Assembly: GCF_004193775.1 (NCBI RefSeq) | Contig: NC_041019.1 | Span: 19,968,259 to 20,032,258, forward strand | Origin: Glycine soja | Lineage: Eukaryota > Streptophyta > Magnoliopsida > Fabales > Fabaceae | Direction: 5' to 3' | DNA length: 64,000 nt | Shown here: positions 56,531 through 64,000 of the stretch, piece by piece | Layout: the number at the start of each line of letters is the position of its first letter | How positions within the stretch are numbered: position 1 is the first letter of the stretch | The notes under the pieces: model-generated | Told to the model about the DNA's origin: nothing | What the model saw: the letters and a program-made list of their open reading frames with translations, nothing else | The model's database searches: none | Position numbers and translations under genes: made by a program

Positions 56531-59326
56531 CATATCCTTGTAGGACATGAGCACAAGTAACCACCTGTAAGTAACCTTCCACATGTACAGATAAAGTTGC
56601 GGCTCCAGACAAAATAAGACGTACTCTACCCCCTAAACCTTGCTTTACCTGATCAAGTAGTAAAATCATGATTAGTAAAAAATCCTGTCATACCAAGGGG
56701 ATGGGGAGTTCAAATTTATAAATTTTAAAACCTTGTCAAACACAATTTTATCTTATAGGAACACACATCAATCAATTTCACCTTGTAAGGTAATAAACAA
56801 ACATTCAATCCAATCCAATGTGACATAACCTTGAAACTGCAGAAGAAACAGAACTAAAGTTTCAATTTCAATTCAGTCTAGAAAAAAAAAAGGAATAGAA
56901 AGCAGTAACCTAGGCCTAAAAATAGAATAAATAAATAAAAACATATATATTAGTATGAAGCTAACCGACAATGGAGTTATCGAAAAATGAAAAATCTGGA
57001 GAGAAATAATGCATCAATTTGGGCAATTCCCATCATTTTGGGTAGGCAGTTAATCACAAACAAAGAGATGAATTCACGTCAAAGGGACAAGGTCCCAAAA
57101 TTAAAAAAATAAAAACAAATTTAATCGAAAATAGTATTAATAAAATAAAGGGGCAACGAGCGAGAAACTATCTTAGTTCATATGGATTTGTAAGTGAATT
57201 TAATATGAATTTTATCTTATATTAATTGTCAAACATAATTAATATTAATTTAATATGAATTTGTAAGTGAATTCATATGGGAACAACCTTAGTTCCCTAA
57301 TATCTTATAGAGGATCCATAACGGTTCATTGCAGGTTTGTCATGATTTCACCTTTACTCAAGAAACTATCTACAAAACAACACTTATTATGAATAAGCAA
57401 AGTTGAATAATGTCTTCTTCAAGAAGCCCCCAGAAGAAATCTTTTGTGTCAAACCTGTGTATCAGATAGGGGTTGAGAGTCAATGCATTTTTTTCCCAAT
57501 TGGGAAGGGGAAGGAAGAAAAATGAAAAAGAAAAGTAAGAAAAATGCTACTCCAATGATCAAGCAATAATTTGCAGAGTAGCTTTGTCCTACTGAAATAA
57601 TAATTTTACCATCAAGATTATATGATTATGGAAAGATCATCAAAATGTCAACAATCATGAGAATTTTCAAGAGTTTACCTGAGTATACTCTATCAAGCAC
57701 ACGAGGAACAACACAGAAAATAGTTGGTTTTAGTTCCCCAACATCATCAATTAACAATTTGACATCCTACAGTTTAATTATTACATCAAATGTTCATTTC
57801 GTAATTATAGAAGGAGCACTTTCATTTCTATTATAAAACTTGTGGATAAAGCATAATAGTACATGAAATGAATAATCCACCACTAGTAAAAATTCATCCC
57901 ATGAATATATTGCCAACCCAAAACTTTCAACTTCTTGCTTTTGTATAGGGTTAACCTTTCCGAAGCTTACAATTGTTGTAACAAAGACATAAAAATGAAT
58001 GCTTCTTTATAAAGCACAAGCATTTTAGGAAAGAAAGGAGAGAATCAACAAAACTTACTCTTGAGATACTTTGTTGCATTTGAAAATGTCTTGAATAGCT
58101 GAAAAGTTTCAAAACAAATATTTGGGTGAGACTAACTGTTTACAAAAGATTATACACAACTCTAAAATCCTTCCTAACAATTAAACTGCTATAAAACAAA
58201 GGGTTTAGATAGGAGAACCTCATGTATCTTCTTCTCTTCTGCAAATGCAATTGAGACCTCTGAATGGCATATAATAAACTCTATAGCCCCAACACCTGTG
58301 TCATATGAATGAGAGTGTCAAAGCAACTGAAAATTATAAGTTTAATTTGAAAAATGAATATTTGTACAATGAGATATTCTCCCAGTACAATGCACCATTT
58401 GAATTTACTGCATGCAGTAAACTTCAAAAAACATATCATTGTTAGAAAAGTTATCACAATTTTAGGTACGGGACAGGTTTTAGTGTAAGTTCTTTACTTG
58501 CATTATTTTAAAAGGACTTTGTTCGTAAATAAGTGGAACTCTCTGCAGAGAGTAGACATTCAATATAAGAAACAAAGCTTCAATCTAGAAATACCTTATT
58601 CTCCATTAAGCTCAATAAGGACTACAAAAATCCAACTACCAAAGAAACAATACAGTAGAAATAGAAATAACAATAGATACTCAGCACAAAAAAGAAACAA
58701 AAATCAACATATCAACATCTAAATAATACAATAGAAACCTCCAACATATAGAGTGAGCAGAAAAATTAAGATGAAAAAAACTCAGAAGAAAACAAGGGAA
58801 GCAAATTCAAAAATAAAATGTACATGCATGCTCATAATCCATTCTGCAGAATTGGCACCATAAATACCACATTTTACACCCTGCAAGTCAGCAATATATG
58901 AATTAAGCTAAAATGAACAAATTGTTAGAAACTATAAATATAATCATATGCAAATATGAAATATCAAAATCATATAAAATAAGGATATCCATGTCAAAGA
59001 ACCAAGCACTTGAACTCACATGACCATGGTTCTGATTCACTCTTGAGCTATTCATGCACATGCAGATAGCCACATTACCAAGAATATATGGTGTTTGAAT
59101 TTTGTCAGTGGCATGAAAGCATGTAAATTACACGTAAATGTTGGCTGTAACTTGTAAACAATGAACACGTAAACAACCCAACATGTACTGTGAATCCAAG
59201 AATTTGGAATAACATAATAATACTACTGAAACAATTATGAAAAAAATGCTTCATTTTCTGGTAAGAAAGACACAACTGACTTACTTTTCCATAACCACAG
59301 CTGCGGATAGAATTCCCAATTTTATA
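56531..59326 (-). pseudogene. Long-chain acyl-CoA synthetase fragments (captured)
   Basis: Minus-strand exons in gene order: about 59326-59283 (LGNSIRSCGYGK, donor GTAAGT), 58880-58830 (GVKCGIYGANSAEWIMSM), 58295-58219 (GVGAIEFIICHSEVSIAFAE), 58098-58059 (LFKTFSNATKYLK), 57766-57679 (DVKLLIDDVGELKPTIFCVV), 57454-57391 (LTQKISSGGFLKKTLFNFAY), 56648-56531 (VKQGLGGRVRLILSGAA and TCAHVLQGYG). These are blocks of the LACS adenylate-forming enzyme that activates fatty acids to CoA thioesters. The exons with the YTSGTTGEPKG-type ATP-binding signature, expected between 58059 and 57766, are missing, as are the N- and C-terminal parts. It is therefore not functional. Splice sites are mostly intact. Confidence 0.9.
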
Positions 59327-61099
59327 TGTGTTTATTTATGTGGCCTTTTGATATTGAGTAAGAGTGAGTAGATTTGGTGAGGCATGAAGTCCAACTTAAT
59401 TTCTGAAACTAACAACTGACAATGACAACTTTACCTATGATCCACTTAATTGTTTTTATTGGCAAACAAAATTATTAATATAAATAGAAGGGTACCCGGG
59501 GTATCAATGAGAAGTACATGAACAAATAAATTATACAATCAACCCCATATATATGCATTGACATGGTCGATTCTGAATTTTTTTTGCCCTGAACAGACTA
59601 AAAAAATTATGTCCTCATAATCATTCAAATATTATCTACACGAAATTACTATAATAATGTAACCAGTTTCCCTGCACCATGTTATGCCTGCCAACACCCC
59701 GAGATAAATTTATTGCAACATATATAACTGTATTCAATCATTATTTTCCTCATTATATGATCCACTTAATTAAATGAATCAACATATGGAGGAGTTAATA
59801 ACTTACTGTTTTCTTTTCTTTCTTTTTTTTTTTGTTCTGTTATGCCATATTAGTTAGAGTTTATGCTTGGCTAGATTCGGTTATTGATCTACCTACGGAT
59901 AATGGACATTTTATATCATGTTGGATTCAACAGGGGCATGAAAGCCAAAGTGGTATGGCATATGTTATGGACTTATTTATGGTTTGATGTAAATATTGGA
60001 TACTTATCAATGTACGAGACTAAAGCTTTCTGCTAGATTCAATCTCCATTAATTAGGGTTGCAATATCTGTATTCCTCTTAACTAGTTGACCAAAACAAT
60101 TGATTATATATAGAGGCTTCCCAAAATTGATAAGTATCCCCCCTATTAATCCACGAATTTGATAATTTAAGTATGTTTCAGGTCTCACAACTTAAAACAA
60201 TAAACTCTCGGTTTTACCATTTTTATCACCAAAATCACGAAAACAGAAGGTAAAATAAAAATAATGTGTTAATTATTAATCAAAACATATCATTTAAATA
60301 AAACAAACCAAAATTAATCTCCCCTGATTTTTCACTCTCCGTACTGTCAAACAAAAGCAGAGAACCTTCTTATTAACACAGTCAAATATTTTAAAGCGAG
60401 CTCCTTTATGCTTTATACCATGACATAATAAAGATTAGTATCAAACTACAACGAATCAAGCATTAAGTTAAGGGCGAAGAAGCTTAATATCTTGGTGATA
60501 ATTGGCATACAGAATACTTTATAAGTTAACCAAATTAAAAAACTGATAATTTAAGTATGTTTCAACTACCTTGCAATTTTTGCTCATGATTGGCCAAGAG
60601 GTCTGCCTATCTACAACCTCTTCCTGGATGTAGTAGTCTAGTCTGGCATGATTTTGTTGGTGCCAGTAGTGTTTTGTTACTTGTTAGTGATGTTTTGGCC
60701 TCCAATGCAGTAAAAAATAAAAAATAAATAACAATGGAAGTATTCATGACAAGTATTCTCCCAAGCAAATACTGCATAATGATATCGAGAATGCATGACA
60801 ACACGAGGAAGCACCACACGAGAATGCATGACAAGTATTCCCACTAGTTTTATATTATTAGTTTTTTCAATAATGTCATTTTTTATTAACTGTATTTAAC
60901 TTCTATTTTTTATTATTTAAAAAATTTAGAGAGGCACAGACTTCCCCTAGTTTATACGAAAGTGACCACTAATAATTATTATTATCATACTAAGAATTTG
61001 GGGAAAATAATCATGACTCAAACTCATACTTTATGAGACTTACATCATTAAAAAAATAAAAATAAAAGTTGATCTTAAAGGACAAAAGGCAGTTCATAC
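59327..61099. other. CACTA interior without recognisable captured gene
   Basis: AT-rich. A minus-strand open piece at 60834-60607 ends SCQTRLLHPGRGCR; I do not recognise it, but its higher GC compared with its surroundings leaves open another captured fragment. Confidence 0.5.
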
Positions 61100-61330
61100 C
61101 TGATTATGCTGTCTTTTCCTTTTATCTCTAAAATGAGCAAAGGCATGTGGATCAAAACCAAGAACATGCATAACCTGAAAAAATGATCAAATATGATGAA
61201 CAATGCCACATATTGCCTCTCATGCATCTCTATATATAATTATATATTACAAACCTCATGTATCAGAGTAGCTGAAAGCAAAGTCTCTGCCTCGACAGAA
61301 TTTAGCACATATCCAATTTTAGAAACCACG
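61100..61330 (-). pseudogene. Leishmanolysin-like (M8) metalloprotease fragment (captured)
   Basis: Two minus-strand exons. 61330-61255 ends SVEAETLLSATLIHE with donor GTTTGT. 61174-61100 has acceptor TTTCAG, reads VMHVLGFDPHAFAHFRDKRK and ends with donor GTATGA. Spliced, they restore the HExxH zinc-protease signature (HEVMH) followed by the family's GFDPHAFAHF. Plants have one small family of such M8 metallopeptidases. Only the catalytic helix region, about 45 residues, is present. The part before SVEAETLL (61330-61380) does not match well. Confidence 0.85.
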
Positions 61331-61605
61331 GTGCCTAGATTGTTTTTTACTCTGATGGAGGGGATTTCATCATGTCCTGTTTCATCACATTTTACAATAT
61401 TTCAGACCTCAAATTCTTTTTCACTTTTCAATAAGAATAAAATAAAGTCTGAGTCTCATATACAAACCAACAAACAACAACAAATTCTTATCTAACTAGG
61501 TCAGCTACATGGATCATAGGACACCATTGACACGGTTATAAACAAAAGTTTCAGGAATTAAATTAAACCTGAGTCTCATATAATTTAGCAAAATAAATTA
61601 TACCT

Positions 61606-61997
61606 GAATTTCTACAAGGATGAGGGAGTATGAATAGGCAAAGGCTATGTCACCAAGAGCTTGCATGGTTCTCCAAACTTTTTCAGTTTGTGTCACGGTA
61701 CCAACTGTTATCCCGGTTAGGCTTCCCCTGACTCCTCTATTTTCTGTTACATGGTTAATTCAAGTCAGATTTCTTACTAGTGATTGAAGATGAACAAATA
61801 TCATCATGATGGACATGTGAATAGCATGAATTCATACCAATAACTTTTCCAATACCAAGGCCTAGCCCAATAGTGGAGTATGTGAAGGACATGACAGCAG
61901 CTACAATGGAGAGCCACCACAATTGATCGAAGCCCGGAATTTGTGAGAAAATAATTTCCACTATACCAAATGAAATCATGTACATGTTACTGTTCAT
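61606..61997 (-). pseudogene. Amino acid permease (AAP) fragment (captured)
   Basis: Exon 61997-about 61838 reads MNSNMYMISFGIVEIIFSQI, PGFDQLWWLSIVAAVMSFTY and STIGLGLGIGKVI. After an intron, about 61744-61606 reads NRGVRGSLTGITVGTVTQTE, KVWRTMQALGDIAFAYSYSL and ILVEIQ, with donor GTATAA. These are consecutive membrane segments and loops of plant AAP H+/amino-acid symporters, about 100 of 480 residues. The reading is intact over this length, which suggests recent capture. Confidence 0.92.
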
Positions 61998-62275
61998 ATC
62001 GTCGATTCCATCTCTCCGCCATTTCCATCTCCGTCATCGTCGCCTCCGCCGCGCTCCTCTCCGATTCCGATGGCGACGGAGGAACGAATCCACTGTACGA
62101 GGGTGCGGAGCGCACCGCTCGCAAGGCGACGGACCCCTGCGACCGGATCTTCCAACACGCGAAGTGTACCGGTGTCGCCGCTGCGGTCGGTGCTGTCCTC
62201 GGTGAACCACGAGGTCCGCTCCGACTTCGAGATTCGTGTCACGGCACTACTTGCGGAAGTGAACACCCTTTCTAA
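61998..62275. other. GC-rich captured segment of unknown gene
   Basis: About 270 bp are strikingly GC-rich against AT-rich surroundings, and three overlapping frames are open for 70-100 codons. One candidate is a plus-strand start in good context (gattccgATGGCGACGG, 62070) reading SVPVSPLRSVLSSVNHEVRS. Another is a minus-strand frame ending RGGGDDDGDGNGGEMESTI. I recognise neither. It abuts the AAP fragment directly and the subterminal array on the other side. It is most likely a first exon plus 5' UTR taken from a host gene. Confidence 0.5.
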
Positions 62276-62284
62276 AAATATGAG

Positions 62285-62573
62285 ATTTTACCTATACTAA
62301 ACATGGGAAATTATATATATTTAACATAGAATTAATTATATTCATAACTAAGAGTGCTCCGTAGGTATAAGTTATTAGAAATTTTACCTATAGTAAATAT
62401 TGGTAAGTATAAGTTCTTTTATTTTTACTTACACCAAACATAGATAAGTATAAGTCATTTTGTTTTTACCTACATTAAACACATGTAGGTATAAGTTTAT
62501 TTGAGTTCTACCTACACTAAATTATGTCTGTAGGTAAAAATGTTTGTAGCTACATGGAAAATTTCTTGTAGTG
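62285..62573. repeat. Right subterminal array and terminal repeat of the CACTA element
   Basis: Alternating tacctacactaaa and gtaggtataagt units (about five pairs) lead to the terminus, catggaaaatttcttgtagtg, i.e. CACTACAAGAAA on the minus strand. Confidence 0.88.
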
Positions 62574-62717
62574 TTGAGGTGTGAATTATCTTGAGCCTGG
62601 GGAAGCATCCCAAAGCCATAGATTGCTTTATGCATGAAAATGTAGCAGATATCATTGCTTGGCTGGCAATCATAGCAGCAAGTGTGGCAATCACAAACAT
62701 TGGCCAGAAGAGACTCT
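62574..62717 (-). pseudogene. KUP exon, 5' part (beyond the CACTA insertion)
   Basis: Acceptor TGTGAATCAG, then [40 protein letters not shown] and RLKIIHTS. Conserved KUP membrane helices and the loop before GQIYIP. The frame is intact up to the CACTA terminus. Confidence 0.93.
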
Positions 62718-62866
62718 CTGATTCACACAGAGCACAAACAGCAGGTACCAACACAATTACTACAAGTTTGCTTCACACAAAGCACAAACTTAGGACTATA
62801 GTTTTAAGGACATTGACTTTAAGAATAAACACAAGCAGTCACAGTCATTGTGTCAGAAAATATCAC

Positions 62867-62981
62867 CTGGAACAGACTTGTAGAATACACTTGCATAAGA
62901 ACTTGGGTTCTTCGTCAAAAAAGCAGCTTGGCCCATATAAGCGAGTAGGAGATAGGGAAATACCACACAAGTGAAGGCAAT
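62867..62981 (-). pseudogene. KUP exon (IAFTC...YKSVP)
   Basis: Reads [38 protein letters not shown], then donor GTGATA; phase agrees with the next exon (P|E SLFWP). The base context before ATTGCC is CAA instead of the expected CAG acceptor, so splicing into this exon may be lost. Confidence 0.88.
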
Positions 62982-63091
62982 TTGTTTAAGCGATTATACA
63001 AAGGTTCAAGAAAGGAACTTTAAATAATCATACTAAATTTATGTTTTTCTCTTTGAAAATAAACGATTTAAGGATTCACAAACTTGTATTG

Positions 63092-63117
63092 CTAGCCCAG
63101 ATATGCAAACATTGCTT
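63092..63117 (-). pseudogene. KUP exon remnant (EAMFAYLG)
   Basis: Acceptor AGGTGCAG is followed by EAMFAYLG and an immediate stop. In the family this block is EAMFADLGHF and continues to the SIQ that joins IAFTC, so the exon's 3' part is replaced or decayed. Confidence 0.75.
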
Positions 63118-63659
63118 CTGCACCTATGAGGAATATACAAGAAAGTTATATAATTTTTTGACACCTAGTCCTAAAGGGATAAACTTCTCATTGAGATGAC
63201 AAGAATATATTACTTGTATTCTGAATGACTATAAAAAGACACGTAGTTTCGGGATAGTTTCCTAATCATGTGTAAAAAGACAACGTAGAGCGAGCTAATT
63301 AGTTGAAGTGAGAAATCTTGCATTCACTCATTGTAAAAGAATTCGTATTTTGCAATTTTTTTATGGTTTATTAATTATGTATACTGTAAGTAGCTGAACC
63401 AACTCTTATCAAATGTCTCAAGTTCATTCTTGGAGATATGTGGAGACTTTGGTCATAAAAAGTTATATTTTTCCTGAAAGAAAGAAGCAGCCACCAAAAG
63501 AATATCCATCTAATGATCTAAAGCTAATATGTGAAAGAAGTTTTCCTGTATTTCCAATATCTGAAAGAAACAGAAAGTGACTTGTATTTCCAATATCTAT
63601 TATTTCTTTTATTTGTCCAGAAAAAAAAAATCTTAAAAAACAAAGGAAAATATACCTAC

Positions 63660-63710
63660 CTGTACCAAATTCATCTATTTGATCCTGCAGACCACTTATG
63701 GCAGGCATCA
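63660..63710 (-). pseudogene. KUP exon (VMPAISGLQDQIDEFGT)
   Basis: 51 bp, acceptor GATGTAG and donor GTAGGT. The first two bases complete the codon left open by the upstream exon (GCA G|TG ATG). It encodes the loop after the LTPAI membrane segment. Confidence 0.88.
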
Positions 63711-63982
63711 CTACATCAAAGAAGCACCATGGTTATACAGAAGTTACGCCACAAGAAAAATTTTCTTCACATCAGCTCTACTTTAATAGGATAAACAAGA
63801 GGAATGTTTGTATGTTATCTGAGAGGGACTTCTATTATACATTAGCTCATACAATGAGTATGAAAAATTTAGCTCAAGTGACAAATGCTTGTGATCAAAC
63901 TTCATTACAGCATTGATCATATGATAAAAATAAAAAAACTTACAACAGAAGTTCAGGTCAAAAAGTTGCTTGCTTATGTACC

Positions 63983-64000
63983 TGCTATTGCTGGGGTTAG
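63983..64000 (-). pseudogene. KUP exon, partial at window edge (LTPAIA)
   Basis: Reads LTPAIA with donor GTACAT; it continues past the right edge. LTPAI is a hallmark of the KUP/HAK pore region. The remaining N-terminal exons and the promoter are expected beyond 64000. Confidence 0.85.

Larger units (their letters stand above)
55662..62573 (-). mobile_element. CACTA transposon carrying fragments of several host genes (Pack-CACTA)
   Basis: The right end on the minus strand is CACTACAAGAAATTTTCC, the classical CACTA terminus, next to exon bases TTG (62574-62576). The left end is less clean: CACATACGG at 55662 or CACTATAAATAAAT at 55682. Both ends have arrays of a gtaggtaaaagt / acttatacctac motif in both orientations (55700-55910 and 62285-62560), the usual CACTA subterminal repeats. 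No transposase (TNP1/TNP2) is recognisable. The interior carries pieces of an acyl-CoA synthetase, an M8 protease and an amino acid permease with introns, all in the KUP orientation. Intron retention means DNA-level capture. Confidence 0.85.
48222..64000 (-). pseudogene. KUP/HAK/KT potassium transporter locus, broken by two transposons
   Basis: Exons on the minus strand, 5' to 3': 64000-63983, 63710-63660, 63117-63092, about 62981-62867, 62717-62574 joined (across a CACTA element) to 55661-55562, and the last exon 54498-54470 joined (across a copia element) to 49255-48222. Together they encode the mid-to-C-terminal part of a multi-pass plasma-membrane K+ transporter, closest in remembered style to Arabidopsis KUP5/KUP7. 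Most junctions have correct GT/AG and matching phase (e.g. LTPAIA/VMPAIS and ANAYG/IAEVG). Coding for about 100 residues between the 63660 and 63117 exons is absent, and one exon ends in a stop. The 5' part lies outside the window. Long intact stretches suggest recent death. Confidence 0.88.

Noticed and set aside
61970..62275. Intact small gene of 101 codons on the plus strand
   Set aside because: The frame begins in the antisense strand of the AAP exon and crosses a capture junction; overlapping frames are equally open because of high GC.
55400..64000. A functional acyl-CoA synthetase gene
   Set aside because: The exons with the ATP-binding signature and both termini are missing, and the fragments are enclosed by CACTA subterminal arrays.
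1..64000. tRNA, rRNA or known small RNA genes
   Set aside because: Looked for cloverleaf-like boxes and rRNA signatures; only tRNA-complementary primer sites of retroelements were found.

Overview
This is an AT-rich, gene-poor plant window, most likely from a legume close to Glycine. The plant assignment rests on intron-bearing KUP, AAP and LACS coding exons and on plant LTR retrotransposon, LINE, hAT, Helitron and CACTA signatures. The legume/Glycine assignment is inference from repeat style: Ogre-like LTRs ending in a TATGACA-type terminus, and LTRs packed with GGTAATCGATTACC-like palindromes. No gene in the window looks intact. It is a graveyard of nested transposable elements plus one host gene, a KUP/HAK/KT potassium transporter, cut up by them. 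All protein calls come from reading translations by eye; no database search was run.

Layout. 1-3048: a possible 3' coding end and a decayed LTR-like region. 3049-16225: a Ty1/copia element of Sirevirus type on the minus strand (3' LTR at left, truncated 5' LTR at right, gag, pol and an extra 3' ORF), itself invaded by three solo LTRs (3459-4679, 9720-11147, 12327-13830; the last has a perfect TGTAT target duplication). 17340-20700: a LINE on the plus strand whose middle is replaced by a minus-strand Ty3/gypsy integrase fragment. 23030-24803: an Ogre-like solo LTR. 25122-27616: a probable long LTR. 27617-35289: an hAT (DUF659-type) transposase pseudogene on the plus strand, split by a 5880-bp Helitron (28441-34320) whose two ends can be placed to the base. 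35405-36880: a copia solo LTR with a perfect GTTAA duplication, in the tail of the hAT region. 38517-43312: a Ty3/gypsy chromovirus on the minus strand with one complete and one truncated LTR. 44529-45949: a non-autonomous hAT element with about 20-bp inverted repeats.

48222-64000 is the minus-strand KUP locus; its 5' exons lie beyond the right edge. Its last exon holds a complete 5.2-kb copia element (49256-54469, AACCT/AACCA duplication). An upstream exon holds a 6.9-kb CACTA element (about 55662-62573). That CACTA carries intron-containing fragments of at least three unrelated host genes: a long-chain acyl-CoA synthetase, a leishmanolysin-like (M8) metalloprotease and an amino acid permease. 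It also carries a GC-rich piece of unknown origin. The three recognised fragments lie in the same orientation as KUP and keep most splice sites, so chimeric transcripts are conceivable. This Pack-CACTA inside a transporter exon is the most interesting object in the window; the Helitron with exact ends in the hAT exon is the cleanest.
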